This document shows, piece by piece, positions 33,647 to 42,351 of a stretch of 64,000 nucleotides of DNA. The DNA is from UBA7239 sp035430165 (GTDB taxonomy: Bacteria; Pseudomonadota; Gammaproteobacteria; Pseudomonadales; UBA7239), in the NCBI GenBank assembly GCA_035430165.1, contig DAOMGE010000001.1, forward strand, positions 1 to 64,000, in the 5' to 3' direction. Under the pieces are notes generated by a model. The model had not been told where the DNA came from. It did not search any database and saw only the letters and a list, made by a program, of their open reading frames with translations. The position numbers were made by a program, and so were the translations under genes. Position 1 is the first letter of the stretch, and every line of letters begins with the position of its first letter.

Positions 33647-35457
33647 GCAGATTTCACTCCGCTGATCACTTTTCTATCCCGGGATTTTTCCGTCGCGGGC
33701 ACAGCGCCGGCTGCCTGCGCTGTCTTTGGCGCAGCGGTCTTGTTCGGTTGCGCAGGTGGCGCTGCAGGGTTCAGTGACTGCAAGTCATCTGGTTCCACTC
33801 CCTTGAGCTGCAACACGCCCTGCATCAACTGGCCGAAAACCGGCGCAGCCACCTCACCACCGTAATATTTTCCGGCACTGGGCTCATCAATCATCACTGC
33901 AATGACATAACGCGGGTCGGCAACCGGTGCAAATCCCGCAAACACGGCGAAATAGCGGTTGGCGTCATAACCGTTGGCACCGAGCTTGTGCACGGTGCCC
34001 GTCTTGCCTGCCACGCGAAATGCCGGAACACGTGCGCGCGTACCCGTACCACCCGGTTGCGTCACCGCTTCCATCATCGGGATAACCTGTTTCACTATTT
34101 CAGGTGCGATAACCTGTTCGCTGAACACAGGAGTATCACGGCGTTCCAGCGAAGGTTGTTTGCGCACACCGTTGTTGGCAAAGACGCTGTAAGCCTGTGC
34201 CAATTGCAACGTAGTCACCGACACACCATGTCCGAATGCCAGCGTGGCTCGATCCAGTTCACGCCAGCGCTGGTAACTCGGCAATACACCCGAACTCTCA
34301 CCGGGGAAATTGGTACCCGCCGACTGCCCCAGGCCAAAACGATGGAACATATTGCGCACTGCATTCGGTTCCAGCGACAAGGCGATTTTGACAATGCCGA
34401 CCTGGCTGGATTTTGAAATCACATGACTCAAATCGATCACACCATAATTGTTGTGATCCTTCAGCAATTTATCTTGCACGAGTATAGAGCCGGGATTGGT
34501 GTCAATCTGCATCTCCGGTCGCCACTTCCCGCTTTCCAGTCCTGCACTCATCGTGATCGGCTTCATCGTCGAACCCGGTTCGAACACATCGACCAGCGCG
34601 CGGTTGCGCATCTGTTGCGGTTTGACGCCAACACGATTATTGGGATTGAACGAAGGTGAACTAACCATCGCCAGCACTTCGCCCGTACGCACATCCAGCA
34701 CCACAGCCGAGCCGCCTTGCGCTTCAAATTCGCCGACAATATTTTTCAGGATCGTGTAGGCAAAATATTGCACGCGCAAATCAATGCTGAGCGCGAGATC
34801 CATACCAGCCTGCTCGGGCTTGACCATCCCAAGGTCTTTCACAATCCTGCCCTTGAGGTCTTTTATCATGCGTTTCTTGCCGGGAATTCCCCGCAGGCTG
34901 TTGTCATACGCCAGTTCGATGCCTTCCTGACCGCCATCATCGATATTATTGAAACCGACCAGCTGCGCTGTAACTTCACCTGCCGGATAAAACCGTTTGT
35001 ATTCGCGCTGTGAATAGATACCTTCAATTTTTTTCGCGAGGATCTGCTCCGCTTCTGCCGGCGGCATCTGCCGCTTGAGGTACATGAATTCCTTGTTGCC
35101 GTATTGCGCGAGCTTTTCCCGTAATTCCTGGTCGCTCCACTCCATGGCATCGGCAATTGCTTTCCAGCTATCAATATCGCTGCCCAGCTCCCTGGGATTG
35201 GTCCACAACGTCACCACCGGTGTGCTGACAGCCAGCGGCTCCCCATTACGGTCTGTGATCATGCCACGGTGCGCAGGAATACTTTCCGTTCGGATCGTGC
35301 GCGCATCACCCTGTTTTTCGAGAAACTGGTGGCCTTTCAATACCTGGTGATCTGCGATGCGCCAGATCAGCACCAGGGCCAGCAACACCAGAAATCCGCC
35401 CACCACCTTGATGCGCCAGACAGAAACATGATGCGTTGCAGGAGGCGCAGCAGCCAT
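33643..35457 (-). CDS. ftsI: Septal peptidoglycan transpeptidase FtsI (PBP3)
   Basis: The product has 604 residues from ATG 35457 (MAAAPPATHHVSVWR), which overlaps the ftsL stop as ATGA; the longer frame to 35553 is rejected. It has a short cytoplasmic tail, one membrane helix (about 18-38), a pedestal domain with RGMITDRNGEPLA, and a penicillin-binding domain with STMKP (active Ser), SKSSQVG and KTGTVHK. The C-terminus has an extra Pro/Ala-rich tail. It is a class B monofunctional enzyme working with FtsW. Confidence 0.97.
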   Translation of the reverse strand: MAAAPPATHHVSVWRIKVVGGFLVLLALVLIWRIADHQVLKGHQFLEKQGDARTIRTESIPAHRGMITDRNGEPLAVSTPVVTLWTNPRELGSDIDSWKAIADAMEWSDQELREKLAQYGNKEFMYLKRQMPPAEAEQILAKKIEGIYSQREYKRFYPAGEVTAQLVGFNNIDDGGQEGIELAYDNSLRGIPGKKRMIKDLKGRIVKDLGMVKPEQAGMDLALSIDLRVQYFAYTILKNIVGEFEAQGGSAVVLDVRTGEVLAMVSSPSFNPNNRVGVKPQQMRNRALVDVFEPGSTMKPITMSAGLESGKWRPEMQIDTNPGSILVQDKLLKDHNNYGVIDLSHVISKSSQVGIVKIALSLEPNAVRNMFHRFGLGQSAGTNFPGESSGVLPSYQRWRELDRATLAFGHGVSVTTLQLAQAYSVFANNGVRKQPSLERRDTPVFSEQVIAPEIVKQVIPMMEAVTQPGGTGTRARVPAFRVAGKTGTVHKLGANGYDANRYFAVFAGFAPVADPRYVIAVMIDEPSAGKYYGGEVAAPVFGQLMQGVLQLKGVEPDDLQSLNPAAPPAQPNKTAAPKTAQAAGAVPATEKSRDRKVISGVKSA

Positions 35458-35768
35458 CAGCGCACCCTCACCAAGGTGGTCTGGCTCGCCTGCGGAGTCT
35501 GCATGTCGAGCTGTTGCACAGCGATATCGTGTATACGGCCGTAAGCTGCCCACGTGCTTTTTTCAACCAGATACTGCCCCCACATGACCTGCATGTCGCG
35601 CGCATCCAGCTTCAGCGCCTCCAGTTCGGCCAGATGCCGACGATTTTCAAATGTTGTGATAATCACCCCGAGCGCAGAACCCATCACCGACAACAGTAAC
35701 AACACGAAACAGAACAGTGTGAACACACTGGTTTCCATACCGCTGACCGGTTTCTGCATCACACCCAT
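35457..35768 (-). CDS. ftsL: Cell division protein FtsL
   Basis: The product has 103 residues: a short cytoplasmic start, one membrane helix (about 14-36) and a periplasmic coiled coil containing the usual L-x7-L repeats (ENRRHLAELEALKLDARD), then a WGQYLVEKSTWA motif typical of gammaproteobacterial FtsL. It bridges FtsQB to FtsWI. It overlaps rsmH by ten bases. Confidence 0.9.
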   Translation of the reverse strand: MGVMQKPVSGMETSVFTLFCFVLLLLSVMGSALGVIITTFENRRHLAELEALKLDARDMQVMWGQYLVEKSTWAAYGRIHDIAVQQLDMQTPQASQTTLVRVR

Positions 35769-36715
35769 GCGCCCGCTCCCGCTGCAGGCAGTTTTTCTGC
35801 CACCCGCAGTACTGCGCTGCGCGCGCGCGGATTGGCGGCGACTTCTGTTTCAGAAGCCTTGGTAGCCTTGCCGAGCAGGCGCAAGGTCTGGCCTTCAGGC
35901 GCGCCCCGCACAGGAATATGGCGCGGCACTGTCTTGCCGCGACTCTGTTCACGCATGAAGTTCTTGACGATACGATCTTCCAGTGAATGGAATGCAATCA
36001 CCGCGAGCCTGCCGCCTTCCTGCAACAACTCGACCGTGTCGTCCAGCACCAGTTTCAGTTCACCCAGCTCGTCATTGATAAAGATGCGGATCGCCTGGAA
36101 TACGCGTGTTGCCGGGTGTTTGTGTTTTTCCCAGGCGGGATTGGCATCGGTTACCACAGCCGCCAACTGCAAGGTCGTGCGAAAAGGATTGTCAATGCGC
36201 GCAGCTGCGATAGCCGTTGCAATGCGTTTGGCGTGACGTTCCTCGCCAAATTCACGGAAAACGCTCGTCATTTCCTCAATGGAGGCGTGATTGATCCATT
36301 CTGCTGCGCTGATGCCGGCTTGCGGATTCATACGCATGTCGAGCGGGCCATCCTGCATGAAACTGAAACCACGCGCGGCTTCATCAAGCTGTGGCGAAGA
36401 CACACCGATATCCAGCAAGATGCCGGTGACTTTTCCCAGCAAATCCTTCTCGGCCACTACGTTGCGCATGCGTGAGAAATTGCTTTGCACAATCTCAAAG
36501 CGCGCATCGCCGGCGTGCCGTTCCTGTGCATGTTTGACGGCAACAGGATCACGATCCAGCGCCAGCAGTCTTCCTTTCGGTGAGAGTCGCGACAACATGG
36601 CGGAGCTGTGGCCGCCACGGCCATAAGTGCCATCGACATAAATACCGTCCGCATTAATCACCAGCGCGTCGACCGCTTCTTGCAACAGAACGGAAGTGTG
36701 GGCGGAATCACTCAT
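35759..36715 (-). CDS. rsmH: 16S rRNA m4C1402 methyltransferase
   Basis: The product has 318 residues. HTSVLLQEAVDAL at the N-terminus, the SAM site YVDGTYGRGGHSSAML, LLDIGVSSPQLDEAARGFSF and AFHSLEDRIVKNFM identify RsmH (MraW). It N4-methylates C1402 in the ribosomal P site. It is second in the cluster, 8 bases after mraZ. Confidence 0.97.
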   Translation of the reverse strand: MSDSAHTSVLLQEAVDALVINADGIYVDGTYGRGGHSSAMLSRLSPKGRLLALDRDPVAVKHAQERHAGDARFEIVQSNFSRMRNVVAEKDLLGKVTGILLDIGVSSPQLDEAARGFSFMQDGPLDMRMNPQAGISAAEWINHASIEEMTSVFREFGEERHAKRIATAIAAARIDNPFRTTLQLAAVVTDANPAWEKHKHPATRVFQAIRIFINDELGELKLVLDDTVELLQEGGRLAVIAFHSLEDRIVKNFMREQSRGKTVPRHIPVRGAPEGQTLRLLGKATKASETEVAANPRARSAVLRVAEKLPAAGAGAWV

Positions 36716-36723
36716 GGCGCGCC

Positions 36724-37167
36724 CTACAGGGGAATCGAGGCGAGGGCGGCCGGCAGTTCAAAACCGCCCTGATTGGCATCATTGCAGCGCTGCCAATTGT
36801 CTTCGCTCCACAGTTCAAATTTGTTGACCATGCCGACCAGCACCAGCTTCTTGTCGAGTGCTGCGTACTTGCGCAATGCAGAGGGCAGCAGGACACGGCC
36901 ATTGCCGTCCATTTCCAGATCACTGGCATGACCCAGTAACAGGCGCTGTACCCGGCGCACAGCCGGGTCCGTGCTTGGCAGGGCATCAAGCTTCGCTTCC
37001 AGCTCCTGCCAGACCGGCAACGGGTAGATACGCAGGCAGGTATCGCTGATGTCGACCGTCACCACCAGTTGTCCACGGCACAGCTCGGCCAGCACCTCGC
37101 GGTACTTGGCAGGGATGGCCAGTCGCCCTTTCGGGTCGAGACTGATTTCCGCTATGCCTCTGAACAT
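36724..37167 (-). CDS. mraZ: Transcriptional regulator MraZ
   Basis: The product has 147 residues from ATG 37167 (MFRGIAEISLDPKGRLAIPAKYR); an in-frame ATG 12 bases upstream is possible. Two tandem AbrB-like domains each carry a D-x-K/N-GR motif (DPKGRLAIP, and DGNGRVLLP near 85). It forms a ring that binds short repeats upstream of its own operon and represses it. The matching operator is directly upstream at 37199-37233. Confidence 0.96.
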   Translation of the reverse strand: MFRGIAEISLDPKGRLAIPAKYREVLAELCRGQLVVTVDISDTCLRIYPLPVWQELEAKLDALPSTDPAVRRVQRLLLGHASDLEMDGNGRVLLPSALRKYAALDKKLVLVGMVNKFELWSEDNWQRCNDANQGGFELPAALASIPL

Positions 37168-37198
37168 GGGGTTTTCCATCGGTGCGGGACACGGCGAA

Positions 37199-37233
37199 CC
37201 CAATATTCGCCACTTTGCCCCACTTTTCACCAC
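37199..37233 (-). promoter_or_regulatory. MraZ operator: four 5-bp repeats
   Basis: Read on the minus strand, GTGGT, GTGGG, GTGGC and TTGGG occur in line, each separated by exactly five bases. The perfect 10-bp period is the known MraZ recognition pattern. It lies between the cluster promoter and mraZ. Confidence 0.85.
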
Positions 37234-37241
37234 AGAGGCAC

Positions 37242-37268
37242 ACTATAGAGAGCAAAAATCCTTGTCAA
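37242..37268 (-). promoter_or_regulatory. Division cluster promoter (-35 TTGACA, -10 TATAGT)
   Basis: On the minus strand TTGACA (37268-37263) and TATAGT (37247-37242) are separated by 15 bases, shorter than optimal. The start would fall near 37235, immediately before the MraZ repeats, so repressor binding would cover the initial transcribed region. Confidence 0.55.
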
Positions 37269-37300
37269 GCAAGCTTTGCGGACTTTGTCCGCATATCCCG

Positions 37301-37335
37301 ACACGTTAGCGACAGATCACCACACGTTAGCGACA
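37301..37335. repeat. Two direct copies of a 14-bp sequence, 21-bp period
   Basis: ACACGTTAGCGACA is present exactly at 37301-37314 and 37322-37335. The start-to-start distance of 21 bases is two helical turns, as for tandem protein sites. It lies about 65-100 bases upstream of the mra start, between that promoter and the rnpB 3' end. No regulator is assigned. Confidence 0.55.
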
Positions 37336-37478
37336 TCTTTGTGGAGATCAAAAATCAAGGAAATCAGGAGACTGCAAAACAAACCTAAAGTTAAACCTCA
37401 GGTTTGGCTCTGTTTGGGTTATTGAAAGCAGGAAAAAACAGGGGGAAAAGTTCTAAAAAGCTTGTTTTGAAAAAAACG

Positions 37479-37834
<356 letters not shown>

Positions 37835-37841
37835 ATTGAGC

Positions 37842-37870
37842 AGGTTACCTGTGCCAGACCTTGTACGCAA
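37842..37870 (-). promoter_or_regulatory. rnpB promoter
   Basis: Minus-strand TTGCGT (37870-37865) and TAACCT (37847-37842) are 17 bases apart. The start falls seven bases after the -10, at the predicted RNA 5' end. Confidence 0.55.
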
Positions 37871-37917
37871 CACACCAGCGTGCAGAATGGTTAAAATGAA
37901 CGGCCAACCTTTCTTCC

Positions 37918-38481
37918 ATGGAACACGCCTTGACACTTTCGCGACTGCCACGCTGGCACCCAACACAAAAACTGTCGTGCGCGGAGTGTTCAGTGGAGCT
38001 TCGCCGCTGGCTGCTGGACAGAAGCTCTCTCACAGCTCGGCTGCGCGCGATAGCTGGCGAAAGCTTTAAAGTTACCGTGCTACGCCAGAGCTTGGCTAAA
38101 CCCAGACTGGACGAGGCACTGGCATTGTCTATTCCGGCAAGCAAATACGTGATGATCCGTGAAGTTATACTGTGGGGACATGACGAGCCCTGGGTCTATG
38201 CCCGCAGCGTATTTCCCATGGGGGCTGTATCAGGTTCACTGCGCTTTCTGCGCAAATTAGGCAATCGCCCCTTGGGAGATCTCCTCTTCCATAATCCCCG
38301 CGTCACGCGCGGCACCATCTCTGTTTCCTATAGCACCCCTGCATCACTTCGTTCATATGGAATAACTAGAACCACCTGGTCTCGCCGATCGTTGTTCACC
38401 TACAACAATCACACATTATTGGTAAGCGAAACCTTTATTCCAGACACATGCCTGAATGCCAAACCCATCACAAATCAATAA
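37918..38481 (+). CDS. ubiC: Chorismate pyruvate-lyase
   Basis: The product has 187 residues. WLLDRSSLTARLR near the N-terminus, the IPASKYVMIREVILWGHDEPWVYARSVFP core and a GNRPLGDLLF segment identify UbiC. It converts chorismate to 4-hydroxybenzoate and pyruvate, the first committed step of ubiquinone synthesis. In many relatives ubiA follows, but here the next gene is a split transketolase, so ubiC marks the left edge of the accessory block. The last 25 codons overlap an unused upstream extension of that gene. Confidence 0.92.
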   Translation: MEHALTLSRLPRWHPTQKLSCAECSVELRRWLLDRSSLTARLRAIAGESFKVTVLRQSLAKPRLDEALALSIPASKYVMIREVILWGHDEPWVYARSVFPMGAVSGSLRFLRKLGNRPLGDLLFHNPRVTRGTISVSYSTPASLRSYGITRTTWSRRSLFTYNNHTLLVSETFIPDTCLNAKPITNQ

Positions 38482-38583
38482 GATCCGTATGGCATTTTTA
38501 TATTTGCCGATGAATACAGCACCAAATAACACAACAAAAAACAATTGTGTTGGCCGGAGACAACAGGCACCATTCACAGTCAA

Positions 38584-38597
38584 TCCCATATATGGGA
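38584..38597. promoter_or_regulatory. 14-bp perfect palindrome before the glycan operon
   Basis: TCCCATATATGGGA is fully self-complementary and ends 26 bases before the GTG start of the transketolase gene, close to where a promoter or leader should be. It is operator-like in size and symmetry. No regulator is assigned. Confidence 0.35.
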
Positions 38598-38623
38598 ATA
38601 ACACGACCATACAGGAACAAGAT

Positions 38624-39439
38624 GTGAGCACACCCACACGAGCTAACGGTCAACTATCTGGCTCCAGACGGAAGATTGACGTCGCGGAAGCGAATCGTGC
38701 CAGGAAACGTTTATTGCAAATGCATTATGAAAGTGGTGTCGGACATATAGGCGGCAATCTGTCGGCACTTGATGCCATGCTCCTGCTGCACCATGAGTTT
38801 TTAACTGACAATGATCACTTCGTTCTATCAAAAGGCCACTCCGCAGGTGCACTTTACATTGCTTTGTGGAGCGCCGGAAAACTGCATGATGAACAACTGA
38901 AAACATTTCATCGCGACAACACGTTACTCGCCGGACATCCACCATCCAACGGGCTGCCGGGGGTCATGTTTGCCACGGGTAGTCTTGGTCACGGACTATC
39001 ACTTGCTGCAGGCACCGCACTTGCAACAAAGTTGCGGCATACAAACCAGAAAGTCTACTGCCTGACATCCGACGGAGAATGGCAGGAAGGCTCCATGTGG
39101 GAAGCGCTGATATTTGCGACCCACCACAATCTTGACAACCTGACTATTGCTGTTGATCACAATGAACTACAGGGCTTCGGCAGCACAAATGACATAGCAT
39201 CCATGGGCAAGCTATGGGAAAAACTGAACGGTTTCAACGCAGAAATAATTCGTGTGGACGGCCATAATCTGATGGCAATCAGGGAGGCATTTTCAAAACC
39301 GTGCAACAGAGTCAAGGTAGTCATTCTGCATACCATCAAGGGTAAGGGCGTAAGTTTTATGGAAAACAAAATGGAGTGGCACTACCTGCCCCTTACCGAA
39401 TCCTTATACAAACAAGCTGATACAGAGTTTGAACCATGA
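38624..39439 (+). CDS. Transketolase, N-terminal (TPP-binding) subunit
   Basis: The product has 271 residues from GTG 38624 behind AGGA, a length typical of the split transketolase N subunit; the frame to 38456 overlaps ubiC. It has SGVGHIGGNLSALD, SKGHSAGALYIAL, GSLGHGLSLAAGTALA and the TPP/metal motif SDGEWQEGSMWEA...N. It needs the C subunit encoded next (ATGA overlap). A split enzyme inside a glycan operon suggests two-carbon transfer for an unusual sugar rather than the pentose phosphate pathway. Confidence 0.92.
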   Translation: MSTPTRANGQLSGSRRKIDVAEANRARKRLLQMHYESGVGHIGGNLSALDAMLLLHHEFLTDNDHFVLSKGHSAGALYIALWSAGKLHDEQLKTFHRDNTLLAGHPPSNGLPGVMFATGSLGHGLSLAAGTALATKLRHTNQKVYCLTSDGEWQEGSMWEALIFATHHNLDNLTIAVDHNELQGFGSTNDIASMGKLWEKLNGFNAEIIRVDGHNLMAIREAFSKPCNRVKVVILHTIKGKGVSFMENKMEWHYLPLTESLYKQADTEFEP

Positions 39440-40353
39440 GAAAGCAACTCTGTGATGCCCTACTCAAGCAAGCGGAGAATCCTGAAACCGTTTTCCTGAC
39501 TGGCGACCTTGGCTTTATGGCACTTGAGCCACTCCAGATGGCAATGGGATCACGTTTTATTAATGCCGGCATAGCCGAACAAAATATGATTTCTGTTGCA
39601 GCTGCAATGGCCAAACAGGGGTTCAGTCTCTGGGTTTACAGCATTGCACCATTTTGCTATGCGCGACCATTTGAACAGATAAGGAATGATATTGCGTTTC
39701 ATAACTTACCTGTCCGTTTAATAGGCAATGGAGGGGGATATGGCTACGGTGTCATGGGTCCAACGCACCACGCCATAGAGGACTACGGCATACTGCTGAC
39801 GCTACCTGGCATGCATGTATATTTGCCTGCATTTGATGAAGACGTAGAATCTGTCGTAGCCCGAGCCTCTGGAATCACTACTCCTGCATATCTACGCATA
39901 GGTCGTGGGGAACCCCCAAAAGATTATCTGGTACCCGCTTACCAGCCGTGGAGACAGTTAACTTCAGGCAATGGACCCGTTGTAATTGCTGCAGGCCCAC
40001 TGGCAGGAACATACCTGGAGTACTTCCTCTCAATGCCAATTGAAAAACGACCTGCCTTCTGGGTAGTCAGCGAGCTTCCGTTGTCCAGCAATCCTCCACC
40101 AGATGAACTCATCAATCAGATAAAAACCAAATCCAGCCTTTGCATTGCAGAAGAACACGTCGAGCAGGGAGGTTTTGCAATGCAATTTTCACTTTTTTTA
40201 CTTCATAAAAGTATTTGTGTACAAAAGTTCAGAAACCTTTTTGCTCGCGCACATCGTTTTCCAGCTTATGGATCACAATCCTTCCTGCGAGAACAATCGC
40301 ATCTGGATCTTGCCAGCATAAAAGCCACGCTGCTGGAGATGGGGAATGCTTGA
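39436..40353 (+). CDS. Transketolase, C-terminal subunit
   Basis: The product has 305 residues. It has the pyrimidine-binding domain with the catalytic Glu in NAGIAEQNMISVAAAMA, the GGGYGYGVMGPTHHAIEDYG block, and a C-terminal transketolase domain from about 185. It pairs with the preceding subunit to form a complete enzyme. The next gene begins inside its last codons (eight-base overlap), so the operon is translationally coupled. Confidence 0.92.
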   Translation: MRKQLCDALLKQAENPETVFLTGDLGFMALEPLQMAMGSRFINAGIAEQNMISVAAAMAKQGFSLWVYSIAPFCYARPFEQIRNDIAFHNLPVRLIGNGGGYGYGVMGPTHHAIEDYGILLTLPGMHVYLPAFDEDVESVVARASGITTPAYLRIGRGEPPKDYLVPAYQPWRQLTSGNGPVVIAAGPLAGTYLEYFLSMPIEKRPAFWVVSELPLSSNPPPDELINQIKTKSSLCIAEEHVEQGGFAMQFSLFLLHKSICVQKFRNLFARAHRFPAYGSQSFLREQSHLDLASIKATLLEMGNA

Positions 40354-42322
40354 TATATATGCGCACATAAAGGCACTGCGAGGCCCCATCCTGGTAACAG
40401 GCGCTTCCGGATTTATAGGAGCAAACCTGTACAAACTTCTATCAGCCAGCCGTGACGATGTATTTGCTGTTGTAAGAAGCGAAAGAGGATGGCGACTGAG
40501 TGATATCCCAGATGAAAAAATCATTTCCGTCGATCTTAACGACCATGCTGCCACCAAAAACCTGGTTAATAGTCTTCAGCCCCAAACAGTTTTCCACTGC
40601 ATGGCCTATGGCGCCTATTCGTTCGAAGAAGATAACGGCCTGATTTATCGCACTAACTTCCAGTCACTGGTCAATTTCGTGGAGCTGCTGGCATCCCGTC
40701 CTTTTTCTGCCTTTGTACACGCGGGGAGCTCTTCGGAATATGGAAATAATTGTGCTGCCCCTGATGAATCTTCGATTTGCGAACCGAACAGCCCTTATGC
40801 CGTTTCCAAGGCTGCTGCCGCAACTTTCTTGCGCTACATGGGGAAAACTCGCAAATTCCCTTCAGTCAATCTAAGGCTATATGCAGTATACGGTCCACTT
40901 GAAGATACCTCGCGACTTATCCCGACATTGGTAAAATCAGCGATAGAAAAAACCCTTCCACCCTTTGTGAACGGTGAAATTTCTCGTGATTTTGTCTATA
41001 TCGATGATATCTGTAACGCATTCATCATGGCTGCTTCAAAAATGCAGCCTGATTTTTATGGTGAATCTTTTAACATTGGCACCGGAAATAAAACCACAAT
41101 TCGCGAGCTTGCAGAAACCGCTCGCCGCGTCTTTGAAATAGATCAACCTCCCACTTTCGGCACGATGGAAAACCGTGCTTGGGACCTCGCAGAATGGTAC
41201 GCAAATCCCTCCAGAGCTAACATGATACTGAACTGGCAGGCAGAATGTTCACTCGATACGGGCTTGAAAAAAACTGCAGAATGGGTCGCAAGTCTCACTG
41301 AAAACCAGATTCATCTTGGCACAAAGAAAAATCTTAAAAACAGGCGCCGCAGTATCTCTGCAATCGTTGCGTGCTACAAAGACGCACAAGCCATTCCTGT
41401 CATGCACAAACGCCTGACAGAGACTCTGAAAGGGATAGGCGTAGATTATGAAATTATATTTGTAAATGACGGCAGCCCTGACAACAGTGAGGCTGTTATA
41501 CGAAGTATTAGCGATAACGATCCCCATGTTCTGGGAGTTACACACTCCAGAAATTTTGGATCACAAATGGCCTTTCGCAGTGGAATGGAGCTTTCCACAA
41601 AGGATAGCGTAGTCTTGCTGGATGGCGATCTTCAAGATCCGCCGGAGTTAATTGCAAGTTTCTACACAAAATGGCAGGAAGGCGCAGATGTGGTATACGG
41701 CCGCAGGATAAAGCGTGAAATGCCTTGGCACTGGGGCCTACTTTACAAGCTTTTCTATCGCATATTCGCGATGTTCAGTTATGTGAAAATTCCTTTGGAC
41801 GCAGGGGACTTTTCGCTCATGGACAGGAGAGTAGTCGGCTGGCTCCTCAAGTGTCCAGAACGTGATCTTTTTGTTCGTGGCCTCAGAGCCTATATAGGTT
41901 TCAAACAGGAAGGAGTAGATTACATCAGACCAGAACGCATGTTTGGTACATCAACAAACAGCTTGTTCAGCAACATTGACTGGGCAAAAAAAGGTATCTT
42001 TTCATTTAGCAACACACCTCTCACAATGCTAACCACTTCCGGCATCCTCCTTCTGGCCCTGTCTTTCATTCTGGCTACGACAGCAGCACTTTTGAGAATA
42101 TTCATACCTGATATAGCGCCACGAGGTATAACCACTGTTCTGATCGGAATTCTGTTCTTTGGGTCATTCAATATTTTTGCAATTGGCCTGGTAGGTGAAT
42201 ATGTCGCGAAAATAATGGCTGAAGTAAAGGGCCGACCCCGGATGATCCGGGCAGCAATCACTCGACTCGGCAAAACCACCGATCTGTTACCCGATGGCAA
42301 GGCAGATGAAAGTCGCCGCTGA
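40346..42322 (+). CDS. Fusion: NAD-dependent sugar epimerase/dehydratase + polyprenyl-phosphate GT2 glycosyltransferase
   Basis: The product has 658 residues. Residues 1-310 are an extended SDR with GASGFIGANL, SSSEYG and the catalytic SPYAVSK (YxxxK). Residues about 330-570 are a GT2 domain (SAIVACYKDAQAIPVMH, FVNDGSPDNS, DGDLQDPPEL). Two membrane helices follow (about 560-585 and 595-620), as in ArnC/DPM1-type enzymes that load a sugar onto undecaprenyl phosphate. The fusion joins modification of a nucleotide sugar with its transfer to lipid. The reading frame is continuous through the linker, with no sign of an artefact. Confidence 0.85.
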   Translation: MLDIYAHIKALRGPILVTGASGFIGANLYKLLSASRDDVFAVVRSERGWRLSDIPDEKIISVDLNDHAATKNLVNSLQPQTVFHCMAYGAYSFEEDNGLIYRTNFQSLVNFVELLASRPFSAFVHAGSSSEYGNNCAAPDESSICEPNSPYAVSKAAAATFLRYMGKTRKFPSVNLRLYAVYGPLEDTSRLIPTLVKSAIEKTLPPFVNGEISRDFVYIDDICNAFIMAASKMQPDFYGESFNIGTGNKTTIRELAETARRVFEIDQPPTFGTMENRAWDLAEWYANPSRANMILNWQAECSLDTGLKKTAEWVASLTENQIHLGTKKNLKNRRRSISAIVACYKDAQAIPVMHKRLTETLKGIGVDYEIIFVNDGSPDNSEAVIRSISDNDPHVLGVTHSRNFGSQMAFRSGMELSTKDSVVLLDGDLQDPPELIASFYTKWQEGADVVYGRRIKREMPWHWGLLYKLFYRIFAMFSYVKIPLDAGDFSLMDRRVVGWLLKCPERDLFVRGLRAYIGFKQEGVDYIRPERMFGTSTNSLFSNIDWAKKGIFSFSNTPLTMLTTSGILLLALSFILATTAALLRIFIPDIAPRGITTVLIGILFFGSFNIFAIGLVGEYVAKIMAEVKGRPRMIRAAITRLGKTTDLLPDGKADESRR

Positions 42323-42351
42323 TCATATCGCCAATCCTGCGAGAAAAAACG

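Noticed and set aside
40346..42322. Frameshift or sequencing artefact as the cause of the epimerase-glycosyltransferase fusion
   Set aside because: Both domains are in one continuous frame with a natural charged linker (about 310-330) and no stop or repeat at the junction.
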